Notes: generated by a model from the letters alone, not told the origin. Shown: positions 26,424 to 35,625, numbered from the stretch's first letter. The stretch: DNA of 64,000 nt from UTCFX2 sp963788145 (GCA_963788145.1 CAWBFQ010000006.1:682001-746000), one strand, 5' to 3'. Numbers and translations: made by a program.

Positions 26424-27359
26424 TTGAATACTGCCCTTCCTGATCCTACGAATCAAACTGCCCAGGTCATCAAACGGCGTGGGATGAGCGACGATGTGCT
26501 GAAGCGCCTGTTGCTCACACCGGCTGTCCTGATCATCCTTGCATTGGTCATTTACCCCTTCGCCTGGGCTGTCTATTTGAGCTTTACCAAATATTCGATC
26601 CTGAAAGCCGCGGCTCCGGTTGGCGTGGGGCTGGCAAACTATCGCAACATCCTGGCTGACCCGAATATTTGGGAACGGTTCATTTTTACCGGGAAATTCG
26701 TTTTTACTGCGGTCATGATCGAACTCATTCTTGGGTTCCTGATTGCATATTTCATTCACTCCCAGTTCGAGGGGGGTGGAGTTTTTGTCACGATCCTGTT
26801 GTTACCGATGATGATTGCGCCGGTGATCTCCGGGTTGTTTTGGAAGTATATCCTCTCGAATAACTGGGGCGTCGTGAACTATTTCATCTTGCATTATCTG
26901 GGGCTGCCGGAGGTGCATTGGTTGAGTACCAACACCGCCGGCTTCTGGTCGATTGTTATGGTTGATGTCTGGATGTGGACGCCCTTCATGATGCTGCTCA
27001 GCCTGGCAGGGCTTTCAGCCGTGCCGGGATATCTGTATGAATCCGCCGAAATCGACCGGGCGTCCGCCTGGTTCAAATTCACCCGCATTACCCTGCCGCT
27101 TGCGGCGCCTTTGATTTTGCTGGCCATCGTTTTTCGCACCATTGACGCCTTCAAGACCACGGATATCGTCTGGGTCCTGACTGCCGGTGGACCTGGCTCA
27201 ACCACAGAAACCATCGCATATGCCCTTTACAAGCTGGCATTTGCGTTCTTTAAGACCGGAGAAGCCTCCGCTCTCGCAGTCATCCTGCTGGTAACGGTGA
27301 TCGGTCTGAGCATCATCTTGGTGCGGGTCTTAAATCGCGCCAAACAAGCAACCCAGTAA
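26424..27359 (+). CDS. ABC transporter permease, MalF/UgpA type
   Basis: First membrane subunit of the CUT1 transporter, with about six membrane segments beginning at LLLTPAVLIILALVIYPFAW and an EAA-like loop near the C-terminus (YESAEIDRASAWFKFTRITLP). I prefer the TTG at 26424, which has GGAGG seven bases upstream, over a longer frame from 26295 that reads through the intercistronic hairpin region. An ATG at 26484 is a further alternative with a weak ribosome site. It is followed 13 bases later by the second permease gene. Confidence 0.9.
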   Translation: MNTALPDPTNQTAQVIKRRGMSDDVLKRLLLTPAVLIILALVIYPFAWAVYLSFTKYSILKAAAPVGVGLANYRNILADPNIWERFIFTGKFVFTAVMIELILGFLIAYFIHSQFEGGGVFVTILLLPMMIAPVISGLFWKYILSNNWGVVNYFILHYLGLPEVHWLSTNTAGFWSIVMVDVWMWTPFMMLLSLAGLSAVPGYLYESAEIDRASAWFKFTRITLPLAAPLILLAIVFRTIDAFKTTDIVWVLTAGGPGSTTETIAYALYKLAFAFFKTGEASALAVILLVTVIGLSIILVRVLNRAKQATQ

Positions 27360-27372
27360 AACGGAGCGAGTT

Positions 27373-28215
27373 ATGCACCAAACAAACCGGTTTAATCGTA
27401 TTCTCGCCTGGACGGGGCTCATCCTGCTGATTGCGATCTTCATGTTTCCGCTTTTCTGGCTGGTTGCCACGGCCTTAAAAACCCGGTCGCAAATCATGTC
27501 GATCCCGCCTCAATTCTTCTTTACCCCCACGCTAGAAAATTTCCGCGGCGTTTTCTTTACCAGCTCGGGAACGGATACCAACTTCCTGTTCTTCTTCAAG
27601 ATGAGTATCATCATCAGCGCTCTGAGCACAGTATTCTCGGTGCTTTTTGGAGCAATGGCCGCGTATAGCGTCTCGCGTTTCAAAATCTCTGGAAAAGATG
27701 ATTTGATGTTCTTCATTCTGAGCACGCGCATGCTGCCGCCTATCGCAACCCTGGTGCCGCTATTTTTGATGTACCGCGCCCTGGGTCTCTCCGACACCGT
27801 GCATGGGATGGTTCTGCTGTATACGATGTTTAACCTGGGCTTTACGGTCTGGATGATGAAGAGTTTCTTCGATGAAATCCCGGTTGAATATGAAGAAGCC
27901 GCGCTGATGGATGGTTACAGCCGGTGGGAAGCATTTATTAAAGTCGTCATACCCCAATCGGTGACCGGTCTGGCTGCCTCGGCTGTTTTCAGCCTGATCG
28001 CAAGCTGGAACGAGTTTGTGTATGGCTCGATCCTGACCACTCGTTACGCCCGAACGGTCCCGCCGGCGGTTGCCGTCCGCGTCGGTCACGAAGGATATGA
28101 GTGGGGCAAGATTGCCGCAACGGCGTTCATGTACGTTCTTCCGGTCTTGATATTTACCTTTCTGGTGCGCAAATCCTTGCTTCGTGGTCTCACATTTGGA
28201 GCAATCAAGAAGTGA
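27373..28215 (+). CDS. ABC transporter permease, MalG/UgpE type
   Basis: Second membrane subunit (280 residues, about six segments). The EAA loop EEAALMDGYSRWEAFIKVVIP, where the ATPase docks, is well conserved. It pairs with the upstream permease to form the transmembrane pore. The downstream ATPase gene begins 40 bases later. No unusual feature is seen. Confidence 0.92.
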   Translation: MHQTNRFNRILAWTGLILLIAIFMFPLFWLVATALKTRSQIMSIPPQFFFTPTLENFRGVFFTSSGTDTNFLFFFKMSIIISALSTVFSVLFGAMAAYSVSRFKISGKDDLMFFILSTRMLPPIATLVPLFLMYRALGLSDTVHGMVLLYTMFNLGFTVWMMKSFFDEIPVEYEEAALMDGYSRWEAFIKVVIPQSVTGLAASAVFSLIASWNEFVYGSILTTRYARTVPPAVAVRVGHEGYEWGKIAATAFMYVLPVLIFTFLVRKSLLRGLTFGAIKK

Positions 28216-28255
28216 GCTGGAGCAATCCCGGTATTCAAGGAGCGAGAGATTAATT

Positions 28256-29350
28256 ATGGCTAGTGTAGAGTTGCGTGATATTGTCAAGAGGTATGGTCAG
28301 ACCGTTGCGGTTAATCACGTGAATTTAATCATCGAAGATGGCGAATTTCTGGTCCTGTTAGGCCCTTCCGGGTGCGGAAAAACAACCAGTTTGCGCAGCA
28401 TAGCTGGTTTGGAAGCGGTCGATGAGGGATCAATCCTGATCGATGGCGAAATAGTAAATGATAAACGGCCGTCTGATCGGGATATGGCGTTCTGTTTCCA
28501 GCAATATGCTCTCTATCCACATCTGACTGCATATGAGAATATCGCTTTCCCGTTGCGCACCCAGCAGATGAATAAGGCTGAGGTGGAGACGCGTGTGCGC
28601 GAGGTGGGCAAGCTGCTCCACCTCGAGGAAATCTTCAAGCGCAAACCGAGTAAATTAAGCGCCGGAGATCAGCAGCGGGTGGCTCTTGCCCGGGCGATGG
28701 TGCGCCAGCCAAAGGTCTACTTGATGGATGAGCCGCTATCTAACCTGGATGCTCAATTGCGGGTGGATATGCGGGCGGAACTGCGCCGGCTGCAGATCAA
28801 CAACCAGATCACGACGATCTATGTTACCCACGATCAGGTCGAGGCGATGGCGATGGCCGACCGGATCGCGATCATGAATGTGGGCGTACTGCAACAAGTG
28901 GGCACGCCGGACGATGTATACACCCATCCGGCGAACCTGTTTGTGGCGAATTTTATCGGCAGCCCAAGCATGAACTTCATCCCATGTGAATACGAAGCCG
29001 AATCTCGCAGCCTGCGCATGCATGCCGAAGGCGAGACGCTTCACTATCATTTGCCGGAGGACATCCATCAATCCGTCGGCGGGTTGGCAGATGGTACAGA
29101 GTTGGTGCTGGGCGTGCGACCTGAGGATGTAAACATCCATACGGAAAGTATGGATGGCGGGTTAGAGTGTAAATTGATCATAGTGGAAGCCTTGGGATCA
29201 GAGAATATTCATCACCTGGGACATTCAGACCTGCTGATCGTTGCCCGCACATCGCCTGCCGATGTCTACGCCGATGGGCAGACCCTTTGGGTTAGTTTTG
29301 AACCCGGTGGGATGCGCCTCTTTGATCGAAAGACCGAGAACGCAATTTAG
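28256..29350 (+). CDS. ABC transporter ATP-binding protein 1 (CUT1), variant signature motif
   Basis: A MalK/UgpC-like ATPase (364 residues from the ATG at 28256). Walker A is GPSGCGKT (36-43), the Q-loop is FCFQQYALYPH, Walker B is VYLMDEPLSNLD and the H-loop is VTHDQ. The ABC signature reads LSAGDQQR instead of LSGGQQQR, an unusual change in the residues that contact ATP across the dimer. A C-terminal OB-like regulatory domain is present. With the second ATPase directly downstream it probably forms a heterodimer, as GlpS/GlpT do in the rhizobial glycerol transporter. Confidence 0.9.
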   Translation: MASVELRDIVKRYGQTVAVNHVNLIIEDGEFLVLLGPSGCGKTTSLRSIAGLEAVDEGSILIDGEIVNDKRPSDRDMAFCFQQYALYPHLTAYENIAFPLRTQQMNKAEVETRVREVGKLLHLEEIFKRKPSKLSAGDQQRVALARAMVRQPKVYLMDEPLSNLDAQLRVDMRAELRRLQINNQITTIYVTHDQVEAMAMADRIAIMNVGVLQQVGTPDDVYTHPANLFVANFIGSPSMNFIPCEYEAESRSLRMHAEGETLHYHLPEDIHQSVGGLADGTELVLGVRPEDVNIHTESMDGGLECKLIIVEALGSENIHHLGHSDLLIVARTSPADVYADGQTLWVSFEPGGMRLFDRKTENAI

Positions 29351-29360
29351 GAAGGATGAT

Positions 29361-30434
29361 ATGGCTGAAGTCAACTTAATCGGTCTGAAAAAGAACTTTG
29401 GGGATGTGGTCGCCCTGAACGATATTTCCTTTGAAATCAAGGATCAGGAATTTGTTACCATGCTCGGCCCAACAGGCGCTGGAAAAACTACCACGCTGCG
29501 CTGTGTCGGCGGTCTGGAAAAACTGGATGCGGGCGAAGTGCATATCAACGGGGCGAACATCAATAGCCTGCCCCCTGGCCAGCGCAACATGGCCTTCGTT
29601 TCGCAGCATTATGCGCTCTACCCGCACATGACCGTGTATAAGAATTTGCAATTCCCGTTAGATAAGACAGCCTTATCCTCAGAGCAGAAGGTACAACGGA
29701 TCCAGGAAATTGCCAGGGTTTTACATATTGATCATCTCTTGCAGCGCTATCCGAGTAAGTTGAGCGGCGGCGAGATGCAGCGCGTGGTGATTGGCCGTGC
29801 GATGGTCCGCAGCCCGCAGCTTTTCCTGCTCGATGAACCGCTCTCCAACCTGGATGCCAAGCTGCGCGAAGAACTGCGGTTCGAGCTTAAGCGCCTGCAA
29901 AAAGAGGCCGGGGCGACAACCTTATATGTCACCCACGACCAGATCGAAGCGATGTCCATGTCCGACAAGGTCATCGTGATCTATCAAGGTGTGATGCAAC
30001 AGATTGGAACGCCAGCGGAGATCTACTCTTATCCGGCCAACCTGCTGGTATCCAAAATTGTTGGCACCCCTCCAATGAATTTGTTGCCCGGTGAACTGAC
30101 CGATAATCATTTTTACATCAAGTCCAATGGACATGCCCTGGAACTCCCTGAGAGCTACAAGAATATCCTCCAAAAAGGGAAATACCAGTTAGGGGTTCGC
30201 CCTGAAGATGTGAAAATCGTCCCCGATTCAACCCCCGGCGCTTTGCAGGCAGAGGTTTTCTTAATCGAGGCTTTTGGTTATGAAAAGCTGGTTGAGATTA
30301 TGCTTGGGGAGTTGATGGTGCGCTCTCGGGTGTCGGCGCGCGTTCATTTGAAAGTGGGCGATCCAATCAAGATCCAATTCGAGGAACGGAAAATCCGCTT
30401 CTTCGACGCAAACGGGCAGTTAGTCCGAGCTTGA
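29361..30434 (+). CDS. ABC transporter ATP-binding protein 2 (CUT1)
   Basis: Second ATPase, 357 residues from the ATG at 29361 after GGAAGGATGAT. Walker A is GPTGAGKT, the Q-loop is FVSQHYALYPH, the signature is canonical, LSGGEMQR, and Walker B is LFLLDEPLSNLD. It differs throughout from the first ATPase, so the pair is not a recent duplication. One normal and one variant signature imply two non-equivalent ATP sites if they form a heterodimer (inference). Confidence 0.92.
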   Translation: MAEVNLIGLKKNFGDVVALNDISFEIKDQEFVTMLGPTGAGKTTTLRCVGGLEKLDAGEVHINGANINSLPPGQRNMAFVSQHYALYPHMTVYKNLQFPLDKTALSSEQKVQRIQEIARVLHIDHLLQRYPSKLSGGEMQRVVIGRAMVRSPQLFLLDEPLSNLDAKLREELRFELKRLQKEAGATTLYVTHDQIEAMSMSDKVIVIYQGVMQQIGTPAEIYSYPANLLVSKIVGTPPMNLLPGELTDNHFYIKSNGHALELPESYKNILQKGKYQLGVRPEDVKIVPDSTPGALQAEVFLIEAFGYEKLVEIMLGELMVRSRVSARVHLKVGDPIKIQFEERKIRFFDANGQLVRA

Positions 30435-30450
30435 AGATTTGGAGGAAATG

Positions 30451-30618
30451 ATGCAGAAACGAAGCAGAATTGGCGAATTGGGTGACGGTGTCGCGATTGC
30501 TCTGATCATCATCGGATTTCTAATGATGGTCCAACCGCTCACCATCGTTTTGTATTCTTATGGCTTTACGGTGATCCTGTCTGGTGTGATCCTGTTTAAT
30601 ATCACTTCGCACCTGTAA
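30451..30618 (+). CDS. Small membrane protein at the end of the transporter operon
   Basis: A 55-residue ORF starts five bases after GGAGG and follows the second ATPase gene by 16 bases. After a basic N-terminus (QKRSRIGELGD) it has two hydrophobic stretches, AIALIIIGFLMMVQPL and VLYSYGFTVILSGVILF, so it is probably a two-segment membrane peptide. Spacing and ribosome site argue it is real. The rhizobial glycerol transporter operon also contains a small membrane protein (GlpU) of unknown role; homology is not established. An ATG directly before (30448) is an alternative start. Confidence 0.65.
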   Translation: MQKRSRIGELGDGVAIALIIIGFLMMVQPLTIVLYSYGFTVILSGVILFNITSHL

Positions 30619-30704
30619 TTTGTCAACCATTCGAGATTCAGTCGGATCGAATACAGAAAATGTAAATTCTATCCAATTCCATTTCATCCGGAGGAAGAAA
30701 TCCT

Positions 30705-31709
30705 ATGGTAAAGAAAATCATTAATCATCCGAAAGATGTCGTGTGGCAGACCATCGAAGGTTACTTGATGATGCACCCAGGCGAATTTCGCCAAATTGAG
30801 GGATACACCGCAATCGTGAAGACCGAGCTGGATCCGGGAAAAGTGGGATTGGTGATTGGCGGCGGCAGCGGACACGAACCGATCTTTCTGGAATTTATCG
30901 GCAAAGGCTATCCGGACGCGGTGGCAATGGGGAACATTTTCGCGGCTCCTTCACCAGATACCGTTCTTGCGGCAACCAAGGCAGCGAATCGGGGGCGGGG
31001 AGTGCTCTATGTATATGGGAACTATGCCGGAGATAATCTGAATTTTGATATGGGCGCCGAGTTGGCTGATATGGAAGGCATCCAAACGGAGACCGTCCGC
31101 GTGTGGGATGATGTGGCTTCTGCTCCGCCAGAGCGGATCACAGACCGGCGCGGGATTGCAGGCGATTTCTATGTGATCAAAATCGCGGGCGCCTGTTGTG
31201 ACGCCGGGTTAGATCTGGACGAAGTCAAGCGTGTCACGACCAAAGCGCGCGATCATACCCGGACCATGGGTGTTGCCCTTTATCCGGGGACTATCCCAGG
31301 CGAAGGCACCCCTGCCTTCACTCTTGCAGAAGACGAAATCGAAATCGGTCTCGGACTACATGGCGAACCGGGTGTGCGACGTGGAAAAATTCAGCCGGCA
31401 GATGTATTGGTTGATGAAATGCTCTCATTAATTATCCCTGACCTGCCGTTCAAACCCGGCGACGAAGTGTGCGCCTTAATTGACGGGTTTGGTTCAACTA
31501 CTCGCATGGAACAGATGATTGCCATGCGTCGGACGCTCATCAATCTGGAAAAAATGGGATTCAAAGTACATCAAGCAGATGCAGGTAATTTTGCCACCTG
31601 TCAGGAAATGGCGGGCTTTTCGATCACCTTGCTGCAATTGGATGATGAACTGAAAACATATTTTGATTGGCCCGTTTGGTCGAGCGTCTACAAAAATCAA
31701 CCCCGGTGA
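30705..31709 (+). CDS. dhaK: DhaK-type ketose kinase subunit (cluster 2)
   Basis: A 334-residue second DhaK. The motifs GGGSGHEPIFLEFIGKGYPD, YGNYAGDNLNFD and GLGLHGEPGVRR contain the catalytic His, Asp and substrate-binding His. It is clearly divergent from the copy at 20155 (for example AGDNLNFD against EGDVLSSN), so the two pairs may act on different ketoses, such as dihydroxyacetone and one of the erythruloses. It is encoded in the transporter operon ahead of its DhaL partner and the RpiB- and TPI-like isomerase genes. Confidence 0.9.
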   Translation: MVKKIINHPKDVVWQTIEGYLMMHPGEFRQIEGYTAIVKTELDPGKVGLVIGGGSGHEPIFLEFIGKGYPDAVAMGNIFAAPSPDTVLAATKAANRGRGVLYVYGNYAGDNLNFDMGAELADMEGIQTETVRVWDDVASAPPERITDRRGIAGDFYVIKIAGACCDAGLDLDEVKRVTTKARDHTRTMGVALYPGTIPGEGTPAFTLAEDEIEIGLGLHGEPGVRRGKIQPADVLVDEMLSLIIPDLPFKPGDEVCALIDGFGSTTRMEQMIAMRRTLINLEKMGFKVHQADAGNFATCQEMAGFSITLLQLDDELKTYFDWPVWSSVYKNQPR

Positions 31710-31717
31710 ATTGAGGT

Positions 31718-32367
31718 ATGGAAATATTAACTGCTGCTCAAGTCAAAGAGATGTTCCTCTATGTCGCCGATGCAGTCACTGCTTCGAAAGAAATGCTTTG
31801 CGAAGCAGATCGAAATATCGGAGATGGTGATCACGGAATCGGTATGTCCCTCGGATTTGAATTCGGCTAAAAAGGAGCTTGAATCCCAGGAATTCACCGA
31901 CGTGTATGCTGTTTTTAGCACAGTTGGGCGTACGATGATTCGGGTGATGGGGGGGGCGTCAGGTATTATTTTCGGCTTGTTGTTTTATGCAGGTTCAAAA
32001 AACATGGCGCCAAAATCCGAATTGACTACAAAAGAATTCAGCGAGATTTTCAGCAAAGCTCTGATTGAAATCCAGAATAAAGGGCAAGCCAAGCTGGGGG
32101 ATAAAACTCTGGTGGATGGCTTGCAACCAATGGTAGAAGCTATGCAAGGCAGCGCTGATCGAGGGGATGGTTTCAAAGCCTTGCTCGAAAAAGCCTATCT
32201 GGCAGCCGAAGCCGGTAAAGAGAGCAGCAAGCAGTACGTCGCCAGGATTGGAAAGGCAAAGACTTCTGGGAGACCGGGCGATTGGCTTCCCAGATGCAGG
32301 ATGTGTGACACTCACAATAATTTGCCAGTCGATGAGTGATTGGGCGCAGGCAAACCTTCCAGCTTAA
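31718..32367 (+). CDS. dhaL: DhaL-type kinase subunit (cluster 2), split by two frameshifts
   Basis: The N-terminus (ATG 31718, frame 2) reads MEILTAAQVKEMF and then DRNIGDGDHGIGMSLGFE, the nucleotide-binding loop. The middle (SAKKELESQEFTDVYAVF ... GGASGIIFGLLFYAG ... KLGDKTLVDGLQPM) is in frame 3 and the end (LLGDRAIGFPDAGCVTLTI) in frame 1. One extra T near 31862-31867 and one extra base near 32263-32267 account for both shifts. All DhaL blocks are present in order, so the gene is probably intact in the organism. It follows dhaK by eight bases. Confidence 0.8.
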
Positions 32368-32381
32368 TTATCTCTCCTCTC

Positions 32382-32426
32382 TTTGATTATAGCCGGTCGG
32401 GTTCTTCCCGGTCGGCTATGATCAAA
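32382..32426 (+). terminator. Long hairpin after dhaL, probable terminator
   Basis: TTTGAT, one mismatch, then ATAGCCGGTCGGG (32389-32401) pairs with CCCGGTCGGCTAT (32407-32419) and ATCAAA, using two wobble pairs and a 5-nt loop. The outer A/T arms give it a partly bidirectional terminator look, though the following sequence is not a clean T tract. It may attenuate expression of rpiB and tpi relative to the kinase genes. Confidence 0.5.
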
Positions 32427-32467
32427 TTGAAGAAGAGTGGCTTTTGACTGATTATTAAGGAGTTGAA

Positions 32468-32932
32468 ATGCAACGTAAGGAATTGGTTTTGGGATGTGAT
32501 AATGCCGCGGTCTCATTGATGGATGAGATCTGCAAATATCTTGATTCACAAAATATCCCCTATACTTATGTCGGGGTGTCTCAAGAAACAGATGATACCT
32601 TATATCCTTTGATTGCCCAAAAAGTGGCAGAGGAAATCATTGCAAGCGATTATCAGAAAGAAGGAATCCTGATCTGTGGCACAGGGATCGGCATGTCGAT
32701 TACCGCCAATAAATTTCCGGGGATCTACGCTGCCGTATGCCATGATAATTACTCAGCCGAGCGAGCCCGCCTGAGTAATAATTCAAATGTGCTCTGTATG
32801 GGCGCCAGGGTGATCGGACCAGAGCTGGCAAAGAAAGTCCTCAATGAGTGGTTGAGCCTGGAATTCAAAGGTGGTCGCTCTCAATCCAAAGTGGATACCA
32901 TTAAGAAGATTGAGGAGCAAGTATATAAGTGA
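32468..32932 (+). CDS. RpiB/LacAB-family sugar-phosphate isomerase
   Basis: A 154-residue RpiB-fold enzyme. The catalytic loop GILICGTGIGMSITANKFPG, with the reactive Cys, is well conserved, as is ARLSNNSNVLCMGARVIG. The phosphate-binding His that normally follows the first Asp (GSDHAG in typical RpiB) is Asn12 here (GCDNAAV). That suggests a substrate other than ribose-5-phosphate. RpiB relatives (EryI, DerI) interconvert erythrulose-4-phosphate and erythrose-4-phosphate in erythritol pathways. Its stop overlaps the GTG start of the TPI-like gene. Confidence 0.85.
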   Translation: MQRKELVLGCDNAAVSLMDEICKYLDSQNIPYTYVGVSQETDDTLYPLIAQKVAEEIIASDYQKEGILICGTGIGMSITANKFPGIYAAVCHDNYSAERARLSNNSNVLCMGARVIGPELAKKVLNEWLSLEFKGGRSQSKVDTIKKIEEQVYK

Positions 32933-33727
32933 GCGGACGCTTCGATAAAGTGTTTGTTGGTTCGAATTTAAAGATGTATAAAACGAACCAACAAACAGTT
33001 GATTTCATTGCTCATTTGCAACGGCTTACAAGGGATATCCCCAGGACTGAGTTGTCCCTGTTTATCCTCCCTTCGTATACCGCTTTGGCCGATGCCTGCC
33101 CGCGCGGCTGATCATGACTTGCTCTGGATCGGCGCGCAGAACATGCATTGGGAAGCGCAAGGGCCGTTTACCGGGGAAATTTCCCCGGTGATGCTCCAAG
33201 AGATTTGCATAGATCTGGTGATGGTTGGTCATGCCGAACGCCGCCAGCTTTTTGGGGAAACGGATTGGATGGTGAATCAACGCCTGCTGACGAGCCTGAA
33301 CTATGGGTTTCAGACATTGTTGTGCGTGGGCGATACGGCTGAGGATATCCGGTTTGGGTCCTCGATTGAAGTATTAAGCAGGCAGCTCCAGCAAGCATTA
33401 GTAAACGTGTGTCCCCACCAGATAGAGAAGCTCTGGGTGGCTTATGAACCGGTGTGGGCAATCGGTGAACACGGCCAAGTAGCTGAACCAGCCTATGCAA
33501 ACGAAATACATGCGGTCCTTCGCAAGACGCTTAAACACTTGTTTCCGGGGATGGAAGAACGGGTTCCATTGTTATATGGCGGAAGCGTAAACAAAAATAA
33601 TGGACCCGATCTCATCCAACAATCAGAGATTGATGGCCTTTTCATCGGACGGGCGGCCTGGGAAGCTCCCCAATTCGACCAAATATTGCGAATGGTTTTG
33701 CCTGTCACACAGAAAGATCTGGGTTGA
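32929..33727 (+). CDS. Triosephosphate-isomerase-family protein, split by one frameshift
   Basis: A TIM barrel starting at a GTG that overlaps the rpiB stop. SNLKMYKT holds the active-site Lys, VMVGHAERRQLFGE the electrophilic His and AYEPVWAIG the catalytic Glu. The frame breaks at 33095-33105, where removing one C from CCC restores it (…ADACRAADHDLLWIG…). Flexible loop 6 reads AIGEHGQVAEP rather than the canonical AIGTGKTATP. Altered loop 6 is known in TPI paralogues of erythritol pathways (EryH, LerI type), so the substrate may be a tetrulose phosphate. Its 3' end overlaps the convergent dehydrogenase gene by 23 bp. Confidence 0.85.
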
Positions 33728-34751
33728 TCGAAATTTTCATAGCTTCTCCAGTGATCATTTTTTGAAGCGCCATTTCTGTGAGTTCCAGAGGCATCTCGCC
33801 GGAAAGTAAACGGCCCGTTTGAAGAATTCCTAAATCGACCAGGTTGCAAGCTTCCCAGAAATCGGCAGGGGAATTTGCGTGAGTATTGAAGAGGGTAATT
33901 TCTCCGTAATGCACCGCTGGCGCATCCAACTCGACAACTGACCCAGCTTTCAAACCGCCAAACCACAGCACCCTTCCCCCTTTGCGCGCCGCCCGGACCG
34001 CAGTTTCCCAGGTTTGCTTCAAACCGGCGCATTCGATCGCGACATCTGCCCCACGACCATCTGTGATTTCCCGAATAGCTTCGATCGTATCCATAGCGCC
34101 AGCATTAATGGTAGCCGTCGCCCCTAGCTCACGGGCATACTTCAGACGCTCTTCGACCATATCAACCACGATTAGTTCTGAAGCGCCGCAAGCTTTTGCC
34201 AACTGTAAATGCATCAGCCCAACAGCGCCTCCTCCGCCGATGATCACCACCTTCTCACCGGGACGGATCTGGACCAATTTGTGGGAATGTACGACCGATG
34301 AAAGTGGCTCCAAAAGAGCTGCCTGTGGATAGGTCATTTTTTCAGGGATCAGCAGCGTGTTCCAGCGCACAAAAGGACCTGGCAGCCGCAGATATTCGGC
34401 ATAGGTCCCAAAATTGTGGATCATATTTTCGCACAAGTTCTCCTGCCGGTGTTTGCATGGATAGCAAGACCCACAAGGCCCAAAACAACTCGCTGTGACT
34501 CGCATCCCTGGTTTAAGATTTTCAACCATTGAGCCAATCTCGACGATATCTCCGGCGAATTCATGTCCAAACATATAAGGCGGTGGGTATTTTGGGTGGC
34601 CACGCAAGTAGGTTTTAACATCCGTGCCGCAGGTCGTCGATGAACGGACTTTGACAAGCACTTCATCCGGTTGTATTGATGGGACAGGAACCCGTTGAAC
34701 CTCCAATTTTTCAGGTCCGAGGTACATGATGGCGCGCATTGTGTGATCCAT
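33705..34751 (-). CDS. Zinc-dependent medium-chain alcohol dehydrogenase
   Basis: A 348-residue MDR of the sorbitol/threonine dehydrogenase type. Catalytic zinc ligands lie in TTCGTDVKT and FGHEFAGDIVE, the structural zinc cysteines in CFGPCGSCYPCKHRQENLC, and the NAD-binding GGGGAVGLM in the second domain. Such enzymes oxidise polyols to ketoses, supplying substrate for the DhaKL kinases. It forms a short minus-strand unit with the second DhnA-type aldolase gene, and its stop lies inside the TPI-like gene. Confidence 0.9.
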   Translation of the reverse strand: MDHTMRAIMYLGPEKLEVQRVPVPSIQPDEVLVKVRSSTTCGTDVKTYLRGHPKYPPPYMFGHEFAGDIVEIGSMVENLKPGMRVTASCFGPCGSCYPCKHRQENLCENMIHNFGTYAEYLRLPGPFVRWNTLLIPEKMTYPQAALLEPLSSVVHSHKLVQIRPGEKVVIIGGGGAVGLMHLQLAKACGASELIVVDMVEERLKYARELGATATINAGAMDTIEAIREITDGRGADVAIECAGLKQTWETAVRAARKGGRVLWFGGLKAGSVVELDAPAVHYGEITLFNTHANSPADFWEACNLVDLGILQTGRLLSGEMPLELTEMALQKMITGEAMKISINPDLSV

Positions 34752-34785
34752 AGCTTTTGCTCCTGCTTATTGAAGATTGGTTTGC

Positions 34786-35625
34786 TTATTTTAATTCTTC
34801 CATTGCAGCTTGAAGATCTTCTTCGTGGACGATTTTTTGAATAGCTTTTATCATCTTAGCTGGCTGAGGGTGCTGCCAGACATTGCGGCCGAAGGTTACC
34901 CCGGCGGCCCCGCACTGGAGACAGATCAGCACGTCTCTAAGCATCTCTTCGTTGTTGCTGCTCTTACCGCCGCCCAATAAAACAATGGGCGCAGGGCAGG
35001 CTTCAACCAGCTTTGCCATACCCTCTGCCGGGTTTGGGTAATCGCTTTTGACAACATCAGCCCCAATCTCGAAAGCGATGCGAGCCATATCAGTTAGCAG
35101 TTTTACGTCCTTATTGACCTTGCCTCCGAACCGCAGACCCCAGGTCGTTGGCTCAACCATTACCGGGAGACCCAGGCGATGACAATTTTCAATAGTTGAG
35201 GCGATAAATGACAGATTGCTAAACTGGCGGTCAATATCCTCCTGACCAAAGATCATGCAGATCTTCACCATATCCGCCCCAAGCCGACAAGCTTCCTCTG
35301 CAGAGATTGTAGGTACCTGGCCATCCGTCTTATCGCCGCCTGGGTAGTTTGCGAACAACGGGAAATCAATCGCCAGGATCACCCCAGGAGCGTTTCTTTT
35401 CGCTAGCAGATGACCATAGGAGCGTATGGCTCCCGGGTTGAGCAGTAAACCTTCCGGATTCCCGGCGATTACCTGTTCAATTCTTTCCCCCAAATTTTCA
35501 AGACCATTGATAGCGCCCATTGCAATCCCATGGTCCAGGGCTACTACAAAGCTGCGCCCAGTGATTGGGTTAAAAATTCGGCTCATATGGATAGAAATCC
35601 CATAATCAAATGAATGTGACGACAT
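34786..35625 (-). CDS. DhnA/LsrF-type class I aldolase (copy 2)
   Basis: A 279-residue Schiff-base aldolase. VVALDHGIAMGAINGLENLG, the Lys motif GADVVKSDYPNP and IVLLGGGKSSNNEE with AGVTFGRNVWQHP match the DhnA group. It is distinct from copy 1 at 23334. It is divergent from the phosphofructokinase gene across a 154-bp region that contains a double operator. With that enzyme it could run fructose- or sedoheptulose-bisphosphate interconversion (inference). The upstream Zn-dehydrogenase gene lies 34 bp downstream in the same direction. Confidence 0.85.
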   Translation of the reverse strand: MSSHSFDYGISIHMSRIFNPITGRSFVVALDHGIAMGAINGLENLGERIEQVIAGNPEGLLLNPGAIRSYGHLLAKRNAPGVILAIDFPLFANYPGGDKTDGQVPTISAEEACRLGADMVKICMIFGQEDIDRQFSNLSFIASTIENCHRLGLPVMVEPTTWGLRFGGKVNKDVKLLTDMARIAFEIGADVVKSDYPNPAEGMAKLVEACPAPIVLLGGGKSSNNEEMLRDVLICLQCGAAGVTFGRNVWQHPQPAKMIKAIQKIVHEEDLQAAMEELK

